From the NCBI RefSeq assembly GCF_002025705.1, contig NZ_CP018846.1, forward strand, positions 3,835,501 through 3,899,500: a stretch of DNA of 64,000 bases. Reading direction: 5' to 3'. Shown one piece after another: positions 37,820-45,643 of this stretch (position 1 is its first letter; each line of letters starts with the position of its first letter). Under the pieces are notes generated by a model, which was not told the origin of the DNA, did no database searches, and saw only the letters and a program-made list of their open reading frames with translations. The translations under genes and the position numbers were made by a program. The stretch comes from Pseudomonas putida (GTDB lineage: Bacteria > Pseudomonadota > Gammaproteobacteria > Pseudomonadales > Pseudomonadaceae).

Positions 37820-38296
37820 TCAGGACTCCCACTGCCGCATGCGCACACGGCAATGCTTCATGGCATTGACGATGTGCTTTTCCACCAGGCTGCGGGAGAT
37901 ACCCAGGCGCTCTGCGATCTGCTGGTGTGACAGGCCATCGATCTTGCGCAACAGAAAGCAGTCCCGGCAAACCTTGCTCAGTTCATCCAGGGCCTTTTGC
38001 ATCAAGGCCAGACGCTGATCGAGCTGCATGTCCTGCTGCAATTCTGCACTGAGAAAGCGCCCGTCGGCATCCAGCGTATCCAGTGATTCGGCCTGGCGAA
38101 CCTGATGGCGCCGGTGCCTGTCGATCACCAGGTTGAGCGCAGTACGGTAGAGGAACGCTCGCGGATGCTCGATCTGCCCGCTTGAGGTACGCTCCAGCAC
38201 ACGCAGATAGGCATCATGGGCAACGTCCTCCGCAGCCTGGCGATTGCCCAGGCGCGCACTAAGGAAGCTCACCAGTTCGCGATAGTAATGTTCCAC
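37820..38296 (-). CDS. ECF sigma factor, FecI/FpvI-like
   Basis: The 158-residue protein has sigma region 2 (RLGNRQAAEDVAHDAYLRVLER ... HPRAFLYRTALNLVIDRHRR) and region 4 (LDELSKVCRDCFLLRKIDGLSHQQIAERLGISRSLVEKHIVNAMKHCR). The short spacing, the HPRAFLYRTALNL block and the SRSLVEKHI recognition helix are those of iron-starvation FecI-type sigma factors such as FpvI. Such factors usually act with an anti-sigma (FecR/FpvR) and a TonB receptor, but neither is adjacent here. The start is GTG at 38296 behind CAGGTG. A Fur-box-like sequence lies in its upstream region, divergent from pvdRT-opmQ. An FpvI-type role in pyoverdine uptake is likely but unproven. Confidence 0.82.
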   Translation of the reverse strand: MEHYYRELVSFLSARLGNRQAAEDVAHDAYLRVLERTSSGQIEHPRAFLYRTALNLVIDRHRRHQVRQAESLDTLDADGRFLSAELQQDMQLDQRLALMQKALDELSKVCRDCFLLRKIDGLSHQQIAERLGISRSLVEKHIVNAMKHCRVRMRQWES

Positions 38297-38360
38297 AACA
38301 GCACCTGAAATCGTCCATGCAACCCACGTGCGGGACTGAGTGACACCGGGCTGTGATAGT

Positions 38361-38379
38361 ACAAATTATAACTATTCTC
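38361..38379 (-). promoter_or_regulatory. Fur-box-like sequence upstream of the ECF sigma gene
   Basis: ACAAATTATAACTATTCTC matches 12 of 19 positions of the Fur consensus GATAATGATAATCATTATC, within an AT-rich island 65-85 bases upstream of the sigma factor start. Fur control of iron sigma factors is well established in Pseudomonas. Confidence 0.45.
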
Positions 38380-38410
38380 AGCAACACGCCCGCCACCCTC
38401 TCATTCAGGC

Positions 38411-38434
38411 TAAATCCGCCGGGCCAGCCTTCGT
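38411..38434 (+). promoter_or_regulatory. PvdS-type promoter (IS box) of pvdR-pvdT-opmQ
   Basis: TAAAT (38411-38415), exactly 16 bases, then CGT (38432-38434) match the published iron-starvation box TAAAT-N16/17-CGT recognised by PvdS. It lies 67 bases before the pvdR start codon in the correct orientation. Confidence 0.7.
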
Positions 38435-38500
38435 TTATCTGGGACTTCGATGCGCACCACGATTGGCGGCGCGTGACCACTACCCAGGCTGGAAGTCCGC

Positions 38501-39667
38501 ATGAGCCGTTCAACCTCACCCCGTCGCCGGTTCACCCTCGCTGCCGCGGGCCTGCTGAGCCTGGGCTGCCTGCTGGCCTGGCAAGCCCTGCCCTTCGGCG
38601 CTCAACCGCTTGGTACTGTCACGGTCACACGGGCAGACATCGAAAGCAGCGTGACAGCCCTGGGCACCTTGCAGCCCAGGCGTTACGTGGATGTGGGCGC
38701 CCAGGCCTCCGGGCAGATCCGCAAACTGCACGTGGAAGCGGGCGACCCGGTGCGCCAGGGGCAACTGCTGGTCGAGATCGACCCCTCCACCCAGCAGGCG
38801 CGGCTGGATGCCGGGCGCTTCTCGATCGACAACCTCAAGGCCCAGCTCGCCGAACAGCGCGCGCAATTCGAGCTGGCCAGCCAGCAACTCAAGCGCCAGC
38901 GCGATCTTGCCGCCGCTGGCGCCACCCGTGATGAAGACCTACAGGCCGCGGCTGCCCAGCTCAAGGTGACCCAGGCGCGTATCGACATGTTCCAGGCCCA
39001 GATTCGCCAGGCCCAGGCCAGCCTGCGCAGCGACGAGGCGGAACTGGGCTACACGCGCATCTATGCGCCGATGGACGGCACGGTGGTTGCCGTCGACGCC
39101 CGCGAGGGCCAGACCCTCAACGCCCAGCAACGCACCCCGCTGATCCTGCGCATCGCCAAACTGTCGCCCATGACCGTGTGGGCCCAGGTCTCCGAAGCCG
39201 ACATCGGCAAGGTCAAGCCGGGCATGACCGCCTATTTCACCACGCTGTCCGGTGGCAAGCGCCGCTGGAGCAGCACCGTGCGGCAGATTCTGCCGATCCC
39301 GCCCAAGCCGCTCGAGCAGGCCAGCCAGGGCGGCGGCAGCCCGGCCAGCGCCGGCAGTACTGGCAACCAGGTGGTGCAGTACACCGTGCTGCTGGATGTC
39401 GACAACCCGGATGGCGCCTTGATGGCCGACATGACCACCCAGGTGTTCTTCGTTGCTGGCCAGGCCAGCCAGGTGCTGACCGTGCCACTTGCCGCGCTGG
39501 ACAACAATGGCAGCCTGTTCACGGCACGAGTGCTCGACCCGCACGGCAAGGTGGTGCAGCGCCAGGTGCGCACCGGCCTCAGCGACCGCCTGCGGGTTCA
39601 GGTGCTGGACGGGCTCAGCGAAGGTGAACAACTGCTGATGGGCGCCCCCAGCGCCAGCGGGGGCTGA
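38501..39667 (+). CDS. pvdR: Pyoverdine export periplasmic adaptor PvdR
   Basis: The 388-residue MacA-type membrane fusion protein has one N-terminal membrane segment (about residues 11-32). The barrel-sandwich/lipoyl motif is ARVDIESSV-like TRADIESSVTALGTLQPRRYVDVGAQASGQIRKL, followed by a long helical hairpin (about 95-175) and APMDGTVVAVDAREGQTL. With PvdT and OpmQ it forms the tripartite efflux pump that exports or recycles pyoverdine in Pseudomonas. It is the first gene of the operon, its stop codon abutting the pvdT start, and a PvdS-type promoter lies upstream. MacA of macrolide pumps is the alternative family name; the gene neighbourhood and promoter favour PvdR. Confidence 0.92.
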   Translation: MSRSTSPRRRFTLAAAGLLSLGCLLAWQALPFGAQPLGTVTVTRADIESSVTALGTLQPRRYVDVGAQASGQIRKLHVEAGDPVRQGQLLVEIDPSTQQARLDAGRFSIDNLKAQLAEQRAQFELASQQLKRQRDLAAAGATRDEDLQAAAAQLKVTQARIDMFQAQIRQAQASLRSDEAELGYTRIYAPMDGTVVAVDAREGQTLNAQQRTPLILRIAKLSPMTVWAQVSEADIGKVKPGMTAYFTTLSGGKRRWSSTVRQILPIPPKPLEQASQGGGSPASAGSTGNQVVQYTVLLDVDNPDGALMADMTTQVFFVAGQASQVLTVPLAALDNNGSLFTARVLDPHGKVVQRQVRTGLSDRLRVQVLDGLSEGEQLLMGAPSASGG

Positions 39668-41632
39668 ATGAGCGCACCGCTGATCGAGCTGGTCGATATC
39701 CGCAAATCCTACGGCGGCCAGGACAGCCCCAAGGTCGATGTATTACGCGGCATCAGCCTGAGCATCCACCCCGGGGAGTTCGTCGCCATCGTCGGGGCCT
39801 CCGGGTCGGGCAAATCAACCTTGATGAACATACTCGGCTGCCTGGATCGCCCGACTTCAGGCAGCTACCGCTTCGCCGGCAAGAACGTGGCCGAGCTGGG
39901 TAACGACGAACTGGCCTGGCTGCGCCGCGAGGCGTTTGGCTTCGTGTTCCAGGGCTACCACCTGATCCCTTCAGGCTCGGCCCAGGAAAACGTCGAAATG
40001 CCGGCCATCTATGCCGGCACTCCCGCCAGTGAACGGCATGCCCGCGCCGCTGCCCTGCTCGCCCGCCTGGGCCTGGCCAGCCGCAGCGCAAACCGCCCGC
40101 ATCAGCTTTCGGGTGGCCAGCAGCAACGGGTGTCGATCGCCCGGGCGCTGATGAACGGTGGCCATATCATCCTTGCCGACGAACCCACCGGTGCGCTCGA
40201 CAGCCACAGCGGCACCGAAGTCATGGCGCTGCTCGACGAACTGGCCAGCCAGGGCCACGTGATCATCCTGATCACCCACGACCACAAGGTGGCGGCGCGG
40301 GCACAGCGGGTAATCGAGATCCGCGACGGCCAGATGATCAGCGACACCGCGACCGACCAGGCGTCCAGCCTTCCCCGCCAAGGGCTGCAGGCCGATGACC
40401 TGCGCCAGCGCCTGGACCGCGGCGCAACCCTGCGCGGCGCCTGGAAAGGCGAGCTGACTGAAGCCCTGCAAGCCGCCTGGCGGGTGATGTGGGTGAACCG
40501 CTTTCGCACCGCCTTGACCCTGCTCGGGATCATAATCGGGGTTGCCTCGGTGGTGGTCATGCTGGCCGTCGGCGAAGGCAGCAAGCGCCAGGTGATGGCG
40601 CAGATGGCCGCCTTCGGATCGAACATCCTCTACCTCAACGGCAAGCCCGCCACACTGGGCGAACCTGCCGGCACCATTACCCTCGACGACGTCGCGGCCA
40701 TCGGCCAACTGCCGCAGGTCAGGCAGATCATGCCGGTGCTGGGCGAAAAGGTGATGGTGCGCCACGGCAACAACAGCCAGCGTTTCTACGTGGGTGGCAA
40801 CAACAACCAGTTCCCGCTGATCTTCAACTGGCCGGCAGTCGAAGGGGCGTTCTTCACCGACGCCGACGAAGCCAGTGGCGCAGCGGTGGCCGTGATCGGC
40901 CAGAAGGTCCGGGAGAAGATGCTCGAACCTGACCGCGACCCGCTCGGCCAGTACATCCTGATCGGCAATGTGCCGTTCCAGGTCATTGGCATTCTCGCCG
41001 GCAAAGGCGCGAGTTCCGGCGACCAGGATGCCGATGGGCGCATCGTGGTGCCCTACTCGGCAGCGGCGATCCGCCTGTTCGGCCAGCGCGACCCCGATTA
41101 CATTACCGTCGCTGCTGCCGACGCCGCGCGGGTCGATGAAACCGAAGCCGCTGTCGACCGCCTGCTGCGCCAGCGTCACCAGGGCCGTCACGATTTCGAA
41201 CTGACCAACTCGGCCGCACTGATCCAGGCCGAGGCCCGCACCCAGAACAGCCTGTCGCTGATGCTCGGGGCGATTGCCGCGATCTCGCTGCTGGTCGGTG
41301 GCATCGGGGTGATGAACATCATGCTCATGACCGTGCGCGAGCGCACCCGCGAAATCGGCATCCGCATGGCCACCGGTGCGCGCCAGCACGACATTCTGCG
41401 CCAGTTCCTCAGCGAGGCGGTGATGCTGTCGATGGTCGGCGGCATGGCCGGCATCGGCCTGGCCCTGCTGATCGGCGGCGCATTGATGCTGGGCAAGGTT
41501 GCCGTGGCCTTTACCCTGCCTGCCATGCTCGGTGCTTTCTCCTGCGCCGTTCTCACCGGCGTCGCGTTCGGCTTCATGCCAGCCCGCAAAGCCGCCCGAC
41601 TCGACCCGGTCAAAGCCCTCACCAGCGAATAG
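39668..41632 (+). CDS. pvdT: Pyoverdine export ATPase/permease PvdT (MacB type)
   Basis: The 654-residue inner-membrane protein fuses an N-terminal ABC ATPase (Walker [10 protein letters not shown], signature [15 protein letters not shown], Walker [15 protein letters not shown]-loop ILITHDH) to a MacB permease. The permease has the first membrane helix near residue 280 ([24 protein letters not shown]), a large periplasmic domain, and three C-terminal helices including [25 protein letters not shown]. It follows pvdR with no gap and precedes opmQ by 3 bases. It powers the PvdRT-OpmQ pump. Confidence 0.94.
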   Translation: MSAPLIELVDIRKSYGGQDSPKVDVLRGISLSIHPGEFVAIVGASGSGKSTLMNILGCLDRPTSGSYRFAGKNVAELGNDELAWLRREAFGFVFQGYHLIPSGSAQENVEMPAIYAGTPASERHARAAALLARLGLASRSANRPHQLSGGQQQRVSIARALMNGGHIILADEPTGALDSHSGTEVMALLDELASQGHVIILITHDHKVAARAQRVIEIRDGQMISDTATDQASSLPRQGLQADDLRQRLDRGATLRGAWKGELTEALQAAWRVMWVNRFRTALTLLGIIIGVASVVVMLAVGEGSKRQVMAQMAAFGSNILYLNGKPATLGEPAGTITLDDVAAIGQLPQVRQIMPVLGEKVMVRHGNNSQRFYVGGNNNQFPLIFNWPAVEGAFFTDADEASGAAVAVIGQKVREKMLEPDRDPLGQYILIGNVPFQVIGILAGKGASSGDQDADGRIVVPYSAAAIRLFGQRDPDYITVAAADAARVDETEAAVDRLLRQRHQGRHDFELTNSAALIQAEARTQNSLSLMLGAIAAISLLVGGIGVMNIMLMTVRERTREIGIRMATGARQHDILRQFLSEAVMLSMVGGMAGIGLALLIGGALMLGKVAVAFTLPAMLGAFSCAVLTGVAFGFMPARKAARLDPVKALTSE

Positions 41633-41635
41633 CCC

Positions 41636-43051
41636 ATGACCCTGCCAAGCCGCATCAGCCTGTTGTCCCTGTGCCTGGGCCTCGCCGCCTGCAGCCTGCC
41701 GTCCGCGCCACCCAGCGGCATCACTGCCCCTTCAGCCTGGCAAGGCGCTGCCGCCCAGGCCACTGCCAGCCAGCCTTCAGCCCAGTGGTGGCAGGCCTTC
41801 GACAGCGCCGAACTGGACCGCCTGGTCGAACGTGCCCGGAACAATGCCCACGACCTCGCCGCCGCCACGGCGCGCGTGCGCCAGGCTCAGGCACGGGCAG
41901 TGATCGCCGGGGCGCCACTGCTGCCGGAGCTCAGGTTTGAACTCGACGGCAGTCGCCAGCGCCTGCTGCATGGCGAGGGTTATGACCAGCTCGATGTCAG
42001 CAAGTACGAACCGACCAGCACGTCGTTCGGCATGCAGCTGGTCGCCAGCTACGAGATCGACTTCTGGGGTGGCCTGCGCGCCGCCCGTTCAAGCGCCCTG
42101 CACAGCCTCGACGCCAGCCGCTTCGACCGCCAGACCGTCGAATTGACACTGGTCAGCAGCGTGGCCAACAGTTACCTGCAGGGCCTGGCCCTGGAAGAAC
42201 AACTGCGCATTGCCCGCCTCAACCTGCGTAACGCCCGTGATGTCCTGGCCTTGGTCGAAACTCGCCAGCGCGCAGGTTCCGCGACACGCCTGGAACTGGC
42301 CCAGCAACGCAGCCTGGTGGCCGCCCAGCAGCGGCAAGTGCCGCTGCTCGAACAGCAGTGGCAAGACAACCGCGTTACCCTGGCCACACTGCTGGGCGAC
42401 CCAGTCCAGGCCCTGCCCACCACAAGCGAAGCACTGCAGGCTGTAAATTGGCCGCAGATTGGCAGCGGCATACCCAGCGAACTGCTGACCCGCCGCCCAG
42501 ACATCGCCGCCGCCGAATCACGCCTGGCCGCCGCCAACGCCAATATTCAGGTGGCCAGGGCCGCCCTGCTGCCAAAAGTGACCTTGGGCGCCAACATCGG
42601 CACCGGCGCACGCACCTTCGCCGAGGTCTTCGACAGCTCCTACTACACCCTGACCACCGGCCTGGTCGCACCGATCTTCAACAATGGCCGGCTGCGCGCG
42701 GCACAGCAGTTGGCTGAGGCCGAGCAGGACGAGTTGCTGGAAAGCTACCGTAGCAGCATCCTGGCCGGCTTCGCCGACGTCGAGAAGGCCCTGAATGCCA
42801 TCCACGGCGTCGAACAGCAGCGCCAGTGGCAGGACCAGGAAGTCGAACAGGCGCGCCTGGCCTTCGACCTGGCCCAACGGCGCTACGCAGCGGGCGCCGA
42901 AACCCTGCTGAGCGTGCTCGAAACCCAGCGCACGCTCTATCTCGCCCAGGACCAGCAGGCCCAGTTGCGTCTGGCTCGCCTGCAGGGCAGCGTGGCGCTT
43001 TACAAAGCGTTAGGGGGTGGCTGGCAGCTCGCGAACGCGGATCAGGGTTAA
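41636..43051 (+). CDS. opmQ: Outer membrane efflux lipoprotein OpmQ
   Basis: The 471-residue TolC-like channel is a NodT-type lipoprotein with lipobox LAAC (Cys about residue 20). Two homologous OEP repeats are visible (ELDRLVERARNNAHDLAAATARVRQAQA and RRPDIAAAESRLAAANANIQVARAALLPKVTL). LVAPIFNNGRLRAA and QARLAFDLAQRRYAAGAETLLSVLETQRTLYLAQDQ are family signatures. It is the last gene of pvdR-pvdT-opmQ and completes the exporter across the outer membrane. Confidence 0.94.
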   Translation: MTLPSRISLLSLCLGLAACSLPSAPPSGITAPSAWQGAAAQATASQPSAQWWQAFDSAELDRLVERARNNAHDLAAATARVRQAQARAVIAGAPLLPELRFELDGSRQRLLHGEGYDQLDVSKYEPTSTSFGMQLVASYEIDFWGGLRAARSSALHSLDASRFDRQTVELTLVSSVANSYLQGLALEEQLRIARLNLRNARDVLALVETRQRAGSATRLELAQQRSLVAAQQRQVPLLEQQWQDNRVTLATLLGDPVQALPTTSEALQAVNWPQIGSGIPSELLTRRPDIAAAESRLAAANANIQVARAALLPKVTLGANIGTGARTFAEVFDSSYYTLTTGLVAPIFNNGRLRAAQQLAEAEQDELLESYRSSILAGFADVEKALNAIHGVEQQRQWQDQEVEQARLAFDLAQRRYAAGAETLLSVLETQRTLYLAQDQQAQLRLARLQGSVALYKALGGGWQLANADQG

Positions 43052-43072
43052 TTCGCCACACTGGCAGCTCGT
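43048..43072 (+). promoter_or_regulatory. Possible weak PvdS-type promoter of the siderophore-interacting protein gene
   Basis: TTAAT (43048-43052), 17 bases, CGT (43070-43072) match TAAAT-N16/17-CGT with one mismatch. It lies 35 bases before the start codon at 43107 and within or just after the opmQ stop. Confidence 0.35.
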
Positions 43073-43106
43073 TCATAAGGAAAGCCGCTTGCAAGAGGAT
43101 TTCCCC

Positions 43107-43997
43107 ATGACCCGCTCCGCCAGCATGCTCCAGGCTTGGCAACAAGGCCTGCGCCGCCTGGTTCAGGGCCAATCGCCAGGTGCCCGCGCCTATCGCGCGT
43201 TCGACCTGGTTCTGGCTCGGCGCATCCGCCTCAGCCCATCGTTCGCTCGCCTGGTGTTCACCGGCCCGGATGTCGAATTCATGCTCACCTTGGCGCCGGA
43301 CCAGCGCGTGAAACTGCTGTTTCCTGCCCCAGACGGTTCGTTGCCAACCCTGCCCCACGACGTTCACTGGAAGACCGCGCACAGCGCACTGGCCGCCGAA
43401 CAGCGCCCACCCATGCGCACCTACACCATCCGCGCCTTGCGCCCGGATGCGTTGGAAGTCGACGTGGACTTTGTACTTCACGGGGTCAATGGGCCAGCCT
43501 CGGCCTGGGCAACCCATGCCCAGGAGGGCGACCGGCTGCTGATGGTGGCGCCGAACCTGGCCCACGCCGGCGACCCCGGCGGCTATGAGTGGAAGCCGCC
43601 ACAAGGTACCCGCCATGTGCTGCTCATTGGCGACGAAACGGCATTGCCCGCCATCGCCGGCATTCTCGAAGCGCTGGCCGAGGAACAGCCCGAACTGGCC
43701 GTGGAAGCCTTCATCGAAGTCCCGCAGGAAGCTGATTGCCTGCCCCTGCGCCACAGCGCCAGTACCCGCCTGCACTGGCTGCCCCGGGAGCTGCTGCGCT
43801 GCGACCATGGCCAGGCCATGCAACACGCCGTGCGCGAACTGGCCAGCCTGCCACTGGAAAACGCGTTCTATGCCTGGGTGGCCGGGGAGTCTGCGACGGT
43901 GCTGGATATTCGCCGTTACCTGACCAAGCAGCGCGGGCTGCCGCGCGAAAGCCTGATGACGATGGGGTATTGGCGCCTGGGTGAAGCCTGCGACTGA
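43107..43997 (+). CDS. Siderophore-interacting protein (FAD/NAD(P)H ferric-chelate reductase)
   Basis: The 296-residue flavoprotein belongs to the SIP family (ViuB/FscN/YqjH). The FAD-binding domain carries the RxYT motif in MRTYTIRAL and the flavin-proximal ASAWATHAQEGDRLLMVAPN. The C-terminal NAD(P)H-binding domain shows VLLIGDETALPAIAGILEAL and YAWVAGESATVLDIRRYL. These enzymes reduce Fe(III) in siderophore complexes in the cytosol. Upstream ATG codons in frame within opmQ are rejected because AGAGGAT precedes the ATG at 43107. It sits 55 bases after the pyoverdine pump operon, which fits iron acquisition. Pyoverdine iron is normally released in the periplasm, so another siderophore may be its substrate. 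Confidence 0.88.
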   Translation: MTRSASMLQAWQQGLRRLVQGQSPGARAYRAFDLVLARRIRLSPSFARLVFTGPDVEFMLTLAPDQRVKLLFPAPDGSLPTLPHDVHWKTAHSALAAEQRPPMRTYTIRALRPDALEVDVDFVLHGVNGPASAWATHAQEGDRLLMVAPNLAHAGDPGGYEWKPPQGTRHVLLIGDETALPAIAGILEALAEEQPELAVEAFIEVPQEADCLPLRHSASTRLHWLPRELLRCDHGQAMQHAVRELASLPLENAFYAWVAGESATVLDIRRYLTKQRGLPRESLMTMGYWRLGEACD

Positions 43998-44011
43998 GCA
44001 GGCCGAACGAA

Positions 44012-44030
44012 AGGGCCGCAGCGCGGCCCT
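44012..44030. terminator. Stem-loop between convergent SIP and pvdH genes
   Basis: AGGGCCGC / GCGGCCCT is an 8-bp perfect stem in the 40-bp gap between two convergent stop codons; the T-tract is absent, so termination efficiency is uncertain. Confidence 0.55.
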
Positions 44031-44037
44031 CCCGGAA

Positions 44038-45429
44038 TCAAACGGCCGCAGCCAGCGCTTCGGCAAAGCGCTGCGCCACTTCGTCGACCTGCTGTGCGCT
44101 GATGATCAGCGGCGGCAGGAAGCGCACCACGGCGCCATGGCGCCCACCCAATTCGAGAATCAGGCCACGCTTGAGGCATTCGCGCTGCACTTTGGGTGCA
44201 AGCTCCCGATTGGCGGGCGGGTGGCCCAACGCGTCGGGTTGCCCCTGCGGGTCGACCAGTTCCACCCCAAGCATCAAGCCACGTCCACGGATATCGCCCA
44301 GTTGCGGGTAACCCCGCTGCAGTCGCTGCAGGTGTTCGCGCAAGCGCTGGCCCATGGCCTCGGCATGTTCGGCCAGGCGATGCTCGACCAGGTAGTCGAT
44401 CACCGCCGAACCCGCGGCCATGGCCATCTGATTACCGCGGAAGGTGCCGGCGTGGGCGCCTGGCTTCCAGGTATCCAGCCAGTCGCGGTACACCACCACC
44501 GCCAGTGGCAGGCTGCCGCCGATGGCCTTGGACAAGGTGACCACATCCGGCACGATGCCGGCATGCTCGAAGGCGAACATCCGCCCGGTGCGGGCGAAAC
44601 CGCTCTGGATCTCGTCGACGATCAACGCCACGCCGGCCTGCTCGGTGATATGCCGCACGCCTTTGAGCCACTCGATGTCGGCCGGAATTACCCCGCCCTC
44701 ACCCTGCACCACTTCAAGGATCACCGCCGCCGGCAGCGGCACGCCGCTTTCCGGGTCCAGCAGCAGGTTTTCCAGGTAGTGCAGGTTGGCCTTGACCCCG
44801 GCTTCGCCACCGAGGCCGAACGGGCAGCGGTAGTCATAGGGGTACGGCATGAACTGCACGCCATTGCTCAGCAGCGCACCCAGCGGCTGCTTGGGGCCGT
44901 GGCTGCCCATCAGGCTCAGCGCACCTTGGCTCATGCCATGGTAGGCGCCCTGGAAGGCCAGCACGGTACTGCGCCCGGTGGCACCGCGCACCAGCTTGAG
45001 CGCCGCCTCCACTGCGTCGGTGCCGGTTGGCCCGCAGAACTGCACCTTGGCTTCGCGGCGCAGGGCTTCGGGCAGAATGCCGAACAGGTCCTGGACGAAG
45101 CGGTCCTTGACCGGCGTGGTCAGGTCCAGGGTATGCAGCGGCAGTTCGTCGGCCAGCACGCGCTGGATCGCTTCGATCACCACCGGGTGGTTGTGGCCCA
45201 GGGCCAGGGTGCCAGCGCCGGCCAGGCAATCGATGAACTGGCGCCCTTCGACGTCTTCCACGTAGATGCCACGGGCGCGTTTGAGCGCCAGAGGAATGCG
45301 CCGCGGGTAGCTGCGGGCGTTGGACTCCTGTTGCTGCTGGCGCTGCAGCAGCGGGGATTCGCTGAATTCGTACAGAGGGTGCGGCGCGCCGGCCGGCAGG
45401 ACCTGGGCAAGGCTGGTAGCGGTGGACAT
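44038..45429 (-). CDS. pvdH: Diaminobutyrate-2-oxoglutarate aminotransferase, PvdH type
   Basis: The 463-residue class III PLP aminotransferase makes L-2,4-diaminobutyrate from aspartate semialdehyde with glutamate as donor. It has FCGPTGTDAVEAALKLVRGATGR, the PLP-Asp in ALIVDEIQSGFARTGRMFAFEHAGIVPD and the PLP-Lys in VVTLSKAIGGSLPL. Diaminobutyrate is a residue of the pyoverdine chromophore precursor, and the gene is close to the pyoverdine exporter and the NRPS. EctB of ectoine synthesis is the nearest alternative, but no ectA or ectC is present. The start at 45429 follows GAGGATTTACCC, and a PvdS-type promoter lies 47 bases upstream. A longer open frame upstream runs through a REP element and is rejected. 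Confidence 0.9.
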   Translation of the reverse strand: MSTATSLAQVLPAGAPHPLYEFSESPLLQRQQQQESNARSYPRRIPLALKRARGIYVEDVEGRQFIDCLAGAGTLALGHNHPVVIEAIQRVLADELPLHTLDLTTPVKDRFVQDLFGILPEALRREAKVQFCGPTGTDAVEAALKLVRGATGRSTVLAFQGAYHGMSQGALSLMGSHGPKQPLGALLSNGVQFMPYPYDYRCPFGLGGEAGVKANLHYLENLLLDPESGVPLPAAVILEVVQGEGGVIPADIEWLKGVRHITEQAGVALIVDEIQSGFARTGRMFAFEHAGIVPDVVTLSKAIGGSLPLAVVVYRDWLDTWKPGAHAGTFRGNQMAMAAGSAVIDYLVEHRLAEHAEAMGQRLREHLQRLQRGYPQLGDIRGRGLMLGVELVDPQGQPDALGHPPANRELAPKVQRECLKRGLILELGGRHGAVVRFLPPLIISAQQVDEVAQRFAEALAAAV

Positions 45430-45475
45430 GGGTAAATCCTCGCAAGCAAGCGAATGGGCAGTTATCGCTTGGAAA

Positions 45476-45499
45476 ACGCTTGAGTGCGTGGAGGATTTA
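45476..45499 (-). promoter_or_regulatory. PvdS-type promoter (IS box) of pvdH
   Basis: On the minus strand TAAAT (45499-45495), exactly 16 bases, then CGT (45478-45476) match the iron-starvation box. The CGT lies 46 bases before the pvdH start codon. Confidence 0.7.
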
Positions 45500-45521
45500 G
45501 CGGTTGTTGCGGGATTTTGCT

Positions 45522-45637
45522 GTGCCTGTACCGGCCCTTTCGCGGGTAAACCCGCTCCCACAGATGTTGCATGGACTTCCAGCCCTGTGCAGCACCTGTG
45601 GGAGCGGGTTTGCCCGCGAAGAGGCCGGTACTGGCAG
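45522..45637. repeat. REP pair, GCGGGTAAACCCGCTCC type
   Basis: Opposed units TACCGGCCCTTTCGCGGGTAAACCCGCTCCCACAG and CTGTGGGAGCGGGTTTGCCCGCGAAGAGGCCGGTA flank a loop of about 35 bases. Same family as at 2390 and 11381. It separates pvdH from the sensor kinase. Confidence 0.85.
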
Positions 45638-45643
45638 TAAAGA

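Noticed and set aside
44038..45429. Assignment of the aminotransferase as EctB of ectoine synthesis
   Set aside because: No ectA or ectC is adjacent, while the PvdS-type promoter and the pyoverdine exporter are; PvdH is the better reading.
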